From: Variovorax sp. IB41
GTDB taxonomy: Bacteria > Pseudomonadota > Gammaproteobacteria > Burkholderiales > Burkholderiaceae_C
DNA length: 64,000 nucleotides
Assembly: GCF_016405905.1 (NCBI RefSeq)
Contig: NZ_JAEFCB010000010.1
Span: 186,001 to 250,000, forward strand
Direction: 5' to 3'
Shown: piece by piece, positions 58,201 through 64,000 of the stretch
Position numbering within the stretch: position 1 is the first letter of the stretch
How the letters are laid out: the number at the start of each line of letters is the position of its first letter
Notes under the pieces: model-generated
Database searches by the model: none
What the model was told of the DNA's origin: nothing
What the model saw: only the letters and a program-made list of their open reading frames with translations
Made by a program: the position numbers and the translations under genes

Positions 58201-58376
58201 GACACGCGCACCGCCTCGCGCTCGGCCGGGTCCGAAGGCTGCGACACGCGAATCGGCGTGACGGCGGCCGCGGGCTTCGAGGTGGCCGGCGGCACGCGCC
58301 GGGGCGGCGGCCGGCGCGTGTCGGGCACGCGCAGCGCGGCGCGCGTGGGGGAGACCTGGGTGGCGGTGTCGGCCAT
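55215..58376 (-). CDS. eCIS-associated DUF4157 effector with possible C-terminal nuclease domain
   Basis: The 1053-residue protein starts at the ATG at 58376. Residues 1-100 are a Pro/Ala/Arg-rich linker. Residues about 104-180 are the DUF4157 domain with HELTH at 170-174, a metallopeptidase-like motif found in eCIS payloads. Residues 200-760 are helical and Gly/Ala-rich with hydrophobic segments around 640-745 that could cross a membrane. After a Lys-rich linker near 780 comes a domain of about 260 residues with CxxC (C973, C976) and D984-x8-E993-x-K995, resembling PD-(D/E)XK nucleases. It is likely a payload loaded into the eCIS tube. It sits 11 bases after the AAA+ gene. Confidence 0.85.
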   Translation of the reverse strand: MADTATQVSPTRAALRVPDTRRPPPRRVPPATSKPAAAVTPIRVSQPSDPAEREAVRVSQRVLAMAPAAATPQARRFAKTVPARGSARSLLPSSLGVGASVGQPLPRHLKHDMEPRFGADFSAVRVHTGDAAARASRRLNAAAFTVGHEVFFGRGRFAPGSVEGRGLIAHELTHTIQQGGAAQPSANSAVAHRSVDTTVRVRSEPQVQRLGVQDALDYFAGKADSIPGFSMFALVLGMNPINGRAVDRSPANVFRALVRFVPGGDLIVRALDTYGVFDKIANWFSQQVDSLGMVGASFKQAVYDYADSLGPGALLDLGGAWDRAVRIFTTPWNQVKTFVGGLAGDILTLIKDAVLKPLAALAATTPAYPLLKAVLGRDPVTGDESPGDAQAILGGIMTLAGQGEVWGRVQSTGAIGRVVAWFNDAKKALVGFVKQVPALAMAAFTSLELMDIVLLPRGLAKVAAVFGNFVASFIGWGVDSAMKLAEIVFEVVSPGAWGTIQKTGSALKNIIKDPLPFVSNLGKAAKLGFQNFAGNFLTHLQNGLIKWLTGSLSGVYIPTALSLPEIVKFAFSVLGLSWGNLRGKLVKGIGETAVVALEKGFGIVMTLKDKGPAAAWEQVKAELAALKDQVIEGIKGMIIEAVVTKAIPKLVAMFIPGAGFISAIVSIYDMVMVFVNKISEIAAVVSAFVGSISAIASGAIGAAAGKVESVLAGGLSLAINFLAGFAGLGKIAAKINGILQKIRAPVDKALDSMVAWVRKMAKKFLDALLGKKDKDGKPAKPPQAQLDAAVRATEAVVDENPSLEGTSGKFAAIKSQYGLKRLDVRKQSETEISIDAELNPKKHEVRKLSPKQRLKDCIKRGLHGKKVRMQGSGNPKRAAEQAVIKLRQLRAKQTKIAADLRSADVRLVAQERLARARGVPEADIPGLTAKLRDALARAKAQMQGVEAGITGIEHEETVAKKEKPDMRNMIVICDHCENVIQEFDMIKDKTVLEAKITVDAVKVEQIERQQEVGAKMWGDIQVELAVGAGPDVDKQVREKFGQGGATPPKTRQY

Positions 58377-58387
58377 GGGCGTTCCCG

Positions 58388-59767
58388 CTACAGCGCGCGG
58401 CCCTCCTTCAGGAGCTCGCGCCGCACGCCTTCGTCCACGTCCTCGGCGCGCAGCAGGCCGTCGCCGCGCGCCAGCGAGCGCAGGCACGCATGGCGCAACA
58501 CGTTCACGATGGTGCCGCCCGAAAGCTCGTGCTGCTGCGCGAGCCGCGTGAGGTCCAGCGCAGGGTCGGGCCGCACCGCATCGGGAATGCCCTCGCGCCA
58601 CAGCCGCAGCCGCTCGGGCGGGCGCGGCAGCGGGAACTGCACCACCGACTGGAAGCGGCGCAGGAACGCATCGTCGATGTTGTGGCGCAGGTTGCTCGCA
58701 AGAATCACCACGCCGTCGAACCCCTCGATGCGCTGCAGCAGGTAGCTCACCTCCTGGTTCGCATAGCGGTCGTGCGCGTCGCTCACGCTGGTGCGCTTGC
58801 CGAAGAGCGCATCGGCCTCGTCGAAGAAAAGAATCCAGCCGTCGCGCTCGGCCGCGTCGAACAGGCGCGAGAGGTTCTTCTCGGTCTCGCCGATGTACTT
58901 GGAGACGACGAGCGACAGATCGACCCGGTGCACCTCGCGCCCGCAGCGCTCGCCGATGAGGCAGGCCGACAGCGTCTTGCCGGTGCCCGAGGGGCCGTGG
59001 AAGAGGCTCACATGGCCGCGCCCCGTGCGCCGCCCGAAACCCCAGTCGTGCAGCAGGCGCTGGCCGTGGGCGAGCCAGAGGTGGATGTCCTCGAGCTGCG
59101 CGAGCGTGGCGGCGGGCAGCACGAGGTCTTCCCAACGCAGGCCCGTCTGCACGCGCGTGGCAAGCGCGGTGCGGTCCGGTGGCGCCGGCAGCGCGGGGCC
59201 AGGCAACGCTTCGGCCAGGAAGGCTGGCGAGGGCGCGAGCAGCGACTGCAACAGGCCGCCGGCATCGGGCTGCGGCAGCGCCTCGGTGTGCAGCAGGCCG
59301 TCGCGCGCCAGGCGCTGCTGCGGCGCGAGGCGCTGCAGCGCCTCGAAGCGCCGTGCGAGGTCGTCGCCCGCGACCAGGAAGCAGGCCGTCTCGACCGTCG
59401 GCAGCATCGCGCCGCCCGGCCCCGCGTGCGCGCCGAACTCGGTGTAGGGGCGTTGCGTGACGGCGTTCTGGGTGGCCAGCACGTCGAGCAGTTGCGGGCG
59501 CAGCGGCGGCGCGAGCGCGAGGATCATCAGCAGCCGCTCGGTGGCGTCGAAGCCGTGGCGTTGCAGCGCGGCCGCGTACGGACCGGCGCCGGGCCGCAGC
59601 GCGGGCGGCGGCGCGAGCGTGCCGGGCAGCGGCGGCGAGCCCGGCGCCTTGTCGTGGAAATAGTGATGCAGGCGCAGCTCGATCACATGCGCGAGCCATT
59701 CGAGCTCGGCTTCGAGCGTGTCCGCATCGACACGGGCATCGACGGGCGGCATGTCGGCGGGCTTCAT
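58388..59767 (-). CDS. eCIS AAA+ ATPase
   Basis: The 459-residue protein is a C-terminal AAA+ domain after an N-terminal region of about 200 residues. Walker A GPSGTGKT is at 258-265, Walker B ILFFDEADALFG at 312-323, sensor-1 N359 in ILASNLRHN and the arginine pair R370-R371. This matches the ATPase conserved in eCIS loci (Afp15/PVC15 class), thought to help assembly or cargo loading. Start and stop are coupled: its ATG overlaps the tape-measure stop (ATGA). The frame extends upstream but that part is a shadow of the next gene. Confidence 0.88.
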   Translation of the reverse strand: MKPADMPPVDARVDADTLEAELEWLAHVIELRLHHYFHDKAPGSPPLPGTLAPPPALRPGAGPYAAALQRHGFDATERLLMILALAPPLRPQLLDVLATQNAVTQRPYTEFGAHAGPGGAMLPTVETACFLVAGDDLARRFEALQRLAPQQRLARDGLLHTEALPQPDAGGLLQSLLAPSPAFLAEALPGPALPAPPDRTALATRVQTGLRWEDLVLPAATLAQLEDIHLWLAHGQRLLHDWGFGRRTGRGHVSLFHGPSGTGKTLSACLIGERCGREVHRVDLSLVVSKYIGETEKNLSRLFDAAERDGWILFFDEADALFGKRTSVSDAHDRYANQEVSYLLQRIEGFDGVVILASNLRHNIDDAFLRRFQSVVQFPLPRPPERLRLWREGIPDAVRPDPALDLTRLAQQHELSGGTIVNVLRHACLRSLARGDGLLRAEDVDEGVRRELLKEGRAL

Positions 59768-61266
59768 GGCGTGGGCCACTCCACGATCAGCAGCTTGGGC
59801 ATCCAGGGCAGGCGCACCTGCTCGATGCGCCACGGCAGCATCGCCATCAGCATGTCGAAGGCCTCGGACTGCATGCGCAGGTGCCATACGCCGTCGCCGC
59901 GCGAGAGCAGGCCGCGGCGCTGCAGGAAGCTCAGGCGCAGGCCCTCGATGCCGGTGCCGCGCAGCGCGCTCCAGTGGTCGCGCACCGCGGCAAGGAGCGC
60001 ATCGACCTCCTCGCAATCGGTCAGCGAGAGCGCGGGCAGCGCGGCGGTCAGCGGCTCATCGGGCGGGCGGCCGAGCAGCAGCTTGATGAACGGCAGCTGG
60101 TGCTCGGCGAGGGGCGCGTCGTCGCAGGCGAGGGCGTGCAGCAGCGCGCAAGCGCGGGGCAGCTCGGCGGGGAGGATCTGCTTGCCGCTCTGGTCGAGCA
60201 CGCCGCAGCCGGCGAGCATGCGGGGCAGCCAGGGGTGCAGCAGGACCAGGCCGGCGAGGGGGACGAGCAGGGGCTCGGTGGTTGTCGACGTCTCGTGCGC
60301 CAGCGAATGCGTCTGTGCAGCGCGATGCAGTGGCTCTGCTGTTGGCGTGACGGAGGTTCTTTCGGTCTCTTCCGCGGAGGACGGCTGAGCGGTTCTTCGC
60401 GCGCGTGGCTTTTCGACAAGTGCTTCTTGCAGCGTCGCAAGAAACGGCGGTGCGTTCGCAGCAGCGCGCTGCTGCGCCACGAGTTCGCGCAGCGCAGCGG
60501 TGCCGAGCGGCGCGGCGAGCCAGATGGCCTGCCATTCGACGCGGTCGATCGCGTCGTCATCGATCCATGCGCGCCAGCCCTCCAGCGTCGCGGGGCTCAA
60601 CGGCAGCGGCGGCCAATGCACCGCGAGCAGGCGGCGGCGCAGGGCGGCGGGCAACAAGGGCAACCAGCGCAGCAGTGCACCGAAGGCCGAGCGCACGTCG
60701 GCGGTGTCGGGCAGCACCGAGCGCAGCGGTTCGGCGCCGCGTGCCACCGATTCCGCAGCCCGTATCGCCGCCTCGGCCAGCACGCGCTGCGCTTCTTCGG
60801 GCGCGAGGCCGGCGAGCGTCCAGGGCAGGAGGCCGCTCGCCATGTAGTGCTTCAGGGCCTGGCGCGCCTCGACGGCGGTCGAGCTCTGAGAAGAAACGAC
60901 GTCCGCTTCGGGAAAGGGCGAAGTAGCAGGCGACATGCCGGACCGGCCTGCCTGTCCTGCGTCGCTCGCACGCACATCGCGCTTCACCGGACGCTCCGCC
61001 GCAGCCAGCGCCGCGCGCACCGCCGCCTCGATGCGCTCGGACAACTCGCCCGCCGACAGCCCCCGAAGGTCCGTCAACCGAACCTCCAGCGCCAGCTTCG
61101 GCAGGTGCCACACCTCGTCGCGCGGCACCGCCATGTCGAACGCCCGGTCCAACGCCGCTTCGCAGACGTCGCCCTGTTCGCGCAGCATCGCGCGCAGCGC
61201 AAAGGCTTCGCCAGGATTCGGGGCCGAGGCCTGCCAGCGCAGGCGCCGCACGCGGTGGGTGTCCAT
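59764..61266 (-). CDS. Contractile injection system tape-measure-family protein
   Basis: The 500-residue protein matches the CIS tape-measure family. The C-terminal half has the recognisable order GLVLLHPWLPRML, CALLHALA, PFIKLLLGRPPDEPL, CEEVDALLAAVRDHWSALRGTGIEGLRLSFL and LPWMPKLLIVEWP. The N-terminus (HRVRRLRWQASAP and ALDRAFD) also fits. Its role in other eCIS is to set tail length or occupy the tube. It starts two bases after the upstream stop and overlaps the AAA+ gene. The middle (about 270-330) is low-complexity and not conserved in pattern. Confidence 0.85.
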   Translation of the reverse strand: MDTHRVRRLRWQASAPNPGEAFALRAMLREQGDVCEAALDRAFDMAVPRDEVWHLPKLALEVRLTDLRGLSAGELSERIEAAVRAALAAAERPVKRDVRASDAGQAGRSGMSPATSPFPEADVVSSQSSTAVEARQALKHYMASGLLPWTLAGLAPEEAQRVLAEAAIRAAESVARGAEPLRSVLPDTADVRSAFGALLRWLPLLPAALRRRLLAVHWPPLPLSPATLEGWRAWIDDDAIDRVEWQAIWLAAPLGTAALRELVAQQRAAANAPPFLATLQEALVEKPRARRTAQPSSAEETERTSVTPTAEPLHRAAQTHSLAHETSTTTEPLLVPLAGLVLLHPWLPRMLAGCGVLDQSGKQILPAELPRACALLHALACDDAPLAEHQLPFIKLLLGRPPDEPLTAALPALSLTDCEEVDALLAAVRDHWSALRGTGIEGLRLSFLQRRGLLSRGDGVWHLRMQSEAFDMLMAMLPWRIEQVRLPWMPKLLIVEWPTP

Positions 61267-61268
61267 GC

Positions 61269-63998
61269 TCAGCGCCCGATGTTGCGCAGGTTGCCGATCA
61301 CCGCCGCCTGGTTACCCGCGGCGCGGCCCTGCGCGGTCGCGAGCCGCGTGTCCGCCTGTGCCTTCGCGGCGGGGCTCTGGATCGTCGCCATGCTGCTCGT
61401 CATCGATTGCGTCAGCTGCTTGCCGGCCGCGGTGCCCACGTCGACGCCGGCCGTCACCATCTGCGCCGCCACGCCGCCCAGCGTTTCGGCCAGGTCGAGT
61501 TGTGCGCGGTCCAGGTCGCGCGCGACCTGCGTGCGCACGTCGTTCGGCAGGCCGGGCTGGGTCATCATTTCCTGCAGGTCCTTCACGCGCTCGCGCTGGT
61601 GCGTCATCTCGGCGGCCTGCAGGTCGAGGTACGAGTCGCCGGTGAGGTCCAGCATGCCGCGCGTCTTCGGGTCCACCGCGTTGCTCGGAACGAAGGCGCC
61701 CTTCACCAGCCCTTCGATGCCCGCGCGCTGCAGGTCCAGGTCTTTCTGGAAGCCCTCGCGCTCGAAGCTGAAACGGTCCTTCACCACCAGGTCGATCGGC
61801 CGCACCGCGCGGATGCCGTTGCCCGCCACCAGCGGCGGGCGGTAGGGCGGGCGCGTGAGCGGCGGGTCGTCGGTCTCGGGTGCCTCGGCCTCGGCAGCCG
61901 GGTAGGGCAGCGTGAAGTCGCCCACCACGCGGCCCTGGTCGTCGTACACCAGCACGAAGGTGCCGCCGCGCCACACGCCGCCGAGGTGGTCCAGGCCCGG
62001 GTGGTCCTGCACGAAGCGCGACAGCAGGAGCTTGTCGTCGGCCTTGTTGCCCTGGTCGAGGATGAGGTCGTCTAGCCAGTCGATCCAGTGCGGCTGGTTG
62101 GTGTTCAGGAGGCCGTCGAAGGGCGAGACGAAATCCGCGCGCGACAGGTCGCTCAGGTTCGCGCGGGCCTCCCGCACCGACACCAGCGAAGCGGTGTAGC
62201 TCGTCTTGAAGGCCGGCCCCTGGTCGCTCGCCACCGCGGCCCGGTAGCCGCTGTAGCTGGCCTTGGCCAGCACCGGCGCCGCGGCCTTGCTGGCGCTGCT
62301 GACCGCTTCGCCGGCCAGCCGCGCATTGGCCACCACCGAGGTGCCGCCACTGGTGGTGGCGGGAATCAGCTGCGCCTTCACCGCCTCGGTCATGTCGGCG
62401 AGGTGGCGCTGGCCGAACTGCTCGCTCTCGTCGAGCCGGAAGGCGACGTCCTGCCGCACCAGGTAGTGCAGGCTGTGCAGCGGCGTATAGCGGAACGGCG
62501 GGCGCACGCGCAGGCGGTCGCGACTGGTGTGCACCAGCACGGCCTGCACCTGGAACGGCAGGTTGCGCTCGGCGACCTGCTGGCGCAGCTCGGCCGTCAC
62601 CGCCTCGGCCGTGCGGCCCAGATGGCCCTCGATGCGGAAGAAATCGTTGCCGCCGATGGCAAAGGCGAGCGGGTCGCGCGCCTGCGCCGTGCTGGCCCAG
62701 GCGGCCGCGCGGTAGCCCAGGTTCTGGCCCTCGTGGTGGCGCGAGGAGAGGCGGAAGTTCCACGCGGCATGGATCGGCGTGGCCTCGAGCACGCGGTAGT
62801 ACCAGGGGATGGCGCGCGCTTCGAGCGGGTGCGCATCCGACAGGCTGGGCGTGACGCGCACCGTGGTGTCGGCCGGCATCTGGAAGCTCGCGATCAGCGC
62901 ATCGAACTTCCATGCATGAAAGCGCGCATGCGCCGACCGCTCGCGCGCCGTGGCGTCTAGCGGCGACGGGTAGAGCCCCGTGCGCTGCTCGCGAGGCGCG
63001 GCCGTGGCGCCGAGCAGCAGGTGCTTCGGAAAGGCCGCCACGTTCGGCAACGGCACCGCATCGTCGGCGAGCAGCGCCTCGCGCAGCGCGTTCCACTGGT
63101 CGATGAGGTCCTTCACGAAGCCGTAGCAGTTCTGCAGCCCGCTCGCCGCGTTGGCGAACTGCGTGGAGAGCGAGGCCAGCGTGCCGAGCCAGCGCGCGGT
63201 CGGGTCGGCGCCGAACATGTCGGCCAGCACCTCGGGGCAGTTGGCGTTCAGCGTTGGCAGGGCACGCTGCAGGTCGTCGAGCGAGGAGCGCGCGCTGTCG
63301 CGGTAGCGCGTGGCCAGCAGCGCGGTGTTGACGATGTTGCTGCCGAGCACGGGCCGGCGCATCGCGACCGGCGGCAGCGCCTGCGCGGCCTCGCTCGCGG
63401 GGCGCAGCGGCAGGCGGTCGAGCAGCGTCTGCGCGTCGCTGCGGCGGATGAGCAGCAGCCGCACGCGGTGCAGCGCATCGCGCCCGAGGTTGTCGCAGTC
63501 GGTGCCGCTGCACATGTCGGGGTCGTTGACCACGCTCTCCATCAACATCAGCACCGCGCGGTCGGCGAGCGGGCCGGGCAGCGCCGAGAGCGGCTGCGCG
63601 AGCACGTCGCTCTCGCCCACGGGCACCAGCTCCTGCAGCGCGATCATGTCGGTGGGCGAACCGTCGGCCGCGGTGCCGCGGTAGAACGGGCGGTACACCG
63701 GCGCGGTGGTGTCGTAGGGGCGGAAGCGGTCGTACAGCGTGTCGGCCGCGAGCGTCATGAGGTCGCCGTCGGTGCTGACGCCCAAGCCGCGCGCGACGCG
63801 CACGCCGGCGCCTTCGCGCGACACATGCAGCCCCGTCACCAGCCCGACGCCCGAGAGCGCCACGCGCGAGAGCCGCACCTGGTCGCCCCAGAAGTCGGAC
63901 ACGCTGTTGAGCTGCCCGTGCGTGAGCACCTGGTCGGGCTCGAAGACGGTGTAGTGGTCGGCCAGCGTCTCGAGGCTGCTGAGCACTTGCAGTGGATC
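61269..63998 (-). CDS. Large uncharacterised eCIS-linked protein (5' end beyond right edge)
   Basis: The frame is open from the right edge to 61269, more than 905 residues. A GTG at 63986 is a possible start, but in-frame codons continue to the edge, so the true start may be outside. The N-terminal pattern FEPDQVLTHGQLN...RLSRVALSGVGLVTGL recalls proteins seen in eCIS loci without known function. A Cys-rich bit (MCSGTDCDN) lies near residue 158. The C-terminal 150 residues are helical (MTHQRERVKDLQEMM) and Gln/Ala-rich. It is the first visible gene of the leftward operon. It could be a structural or adaptor component. Confidence 0.75.
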   Translation of the reverse strand, partial: DPLQVLSSLETLADHYTVFEPDQVLTHGQLNSVSDFWGDQVRLSRVALSGVGLVTGLHVSREGAGVRVARGLGVSTDGDLMTLAADTLYDRFRPYDTTAPVYRPFYRGTAADGSPTDMIALQELVPVGESDVLAQPLSALPGPLADRAVLMLMESVVNDPDMCSGTDCDNLGRDALHRVRLLLIRRSDAQTLLDRLPLRPASEAAQALPPVAMRRPVLGSNIVNTALLATRYRDSARSSLDDLQRALPTLNANCPEVLADMFGADPTARWLGTLASLSTQFANAASGLQNCYGFVKDLIDQWNALREALLADDAVPLPNVAAFPKHLLLGATAAPREQRTGLYPSPLDATARERSAHARFHAWKFDALIASFQMPADTTVRVTPSLSDAHPLEARAIPWYYRVLEATPIHAAWNFRLSSRHHEGQNLGYRAAAWASTAQARDPLAFAIGGNDFFRIEGHLGRTAEAVTAELRQQVAERNLPFQVQAVLVHTSRDRLRVRPPFRYTPLHSLHYLVRQDVAFRLDESEQFGQRHLADMTEAVKAQLIPATTSGGTSVVANARLAGEAVSSASKAAAPVLAKASYSGYRAAVASDQGPAFKTSYTASLVSVREARANLSDLSRADFVSPFDGLLNTNQPHWIDWLDDLILDQGNKADDKLLLSRFVQDHPGLDHLGGVWRGGTFVLVYDDQGRVVGDFTLPYPAAEAEAPETDDPPLTRPPYRPPLVAGNGIRAVRPIDLVVKDRFSFEREGFQKDLDLQRAGIEGLVKGAFVPSNAVDPKTRGMLDLTGDSYLDLQAAEMTHQRERVKDLQEMMTQPGLPNDVRTQVARDLDRAQLDLAETLGGVAAQMVTAGVDVGTAAGKQLTQSMTSSMATIQSPAAKAQADTRLATAQGRAAGNQAAVIGNLRNIGR

Positions 63999-64000
63999 GG

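Noticed and set aside
55215-59699. Longer 1494-residue version of the DUF4157 protein
   Set aside because: The upstream 441 codons overlap the AAA+ gene and are Arg/Ala-rich shadow; the ATG at 58376 fits the operon gap.

Overview
The window is a very GC-rich piece of chromosome. It is most consistent with a member of the Burkholderiales, probably Comamonadaceae and Variovorax-like. The pointers are two orphan Bug/TctC-type binding proteins, a DUF4148 protein, a czcICBA operon whose CzcA keeps the proton-relay residues D402/D408/E415 in the same numbering I recall for Cupriavidus metallidurans, and a yjgA/pmbA divergent pair. The organism is inferred from gene content only. I found 57 protein-coding genes and no rRNA, tRNA, CRISPR array, insertion sequence or prophage.

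Layout. 1-3483: a LysR regulator cut by the left edge, divergent from a cystathionine beta-lyase-like enzyme and an amino-acid ABC permease/ATPase pair with no binding protein in view. 3510-7564: sulfatase and two TctC proteins, divergent from a MarR regulator with a palindromic operator between them. 7683-12867: Dps, small proteins, a SUFU-domain protein, a UvrA2-like ATPase and a first AraC/VOC pair. 12929-19030: MscS, FUSC and SuhB genes joined by TGATG overlaps, then trmJ and cysE. 19058-23800: a second AraC/VOC pair behind a CadR/PbrR-type MerR regulator, the divergent metal P-type ATPase, and a CMD enzyme divergent from an HxlR regulator with two palindromic operators. 24011-31580: a DUF4148/DUF305/beta-propeller operon, an OmpR regulator, a single-domain receiver, a hybrid histidine kinase and a Kef-type antiporter. 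31597-40173: heavy-metal two-component system divergent from czcI-C-B-A, ending in a terminator hairpin. 40297-49080: SDR, cupin, mogA, yjgA, pmbA, AraC, MFS, DUF4124 and a secreted M4 protease. 49413-54646: a sugar/polyol ABC importer with a polyol dehydrogenase.

54658 to the right edge is the most interesting part: five tightly coupled leftward genes that form the 3' end of an extracellular contractile injection system (eCIS). In transcription order they are a large uncharacterised protein running off the edge, a CIS tape-measure-family protein, an AAA+ ATPase, a 1053-residue DUF4157 protein, and a 183-residue unknown protein. The DUF4157 protein carries a C-terminal D-x8-E-x-K signature that I read as a possible PD-(D/E)XK nuclease toxin. 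The last gene sits where an immunity or loading factor would be expected. Sheath, tube and baseplate genes should lie beyond the right edge.

Two functional themes recur. One is metal defence: P-type ATPase plus MerR, czc plus its two-component system, and possibly the DUF305/propeller operon. The other is sulfur or organic-acid scavenging: sulfatase, Bug proteins, MetC-like lyase and CysE. Very short intergenic gaps and start/stop overlaps (ATGA, GTGA, TGATG) define most operons.
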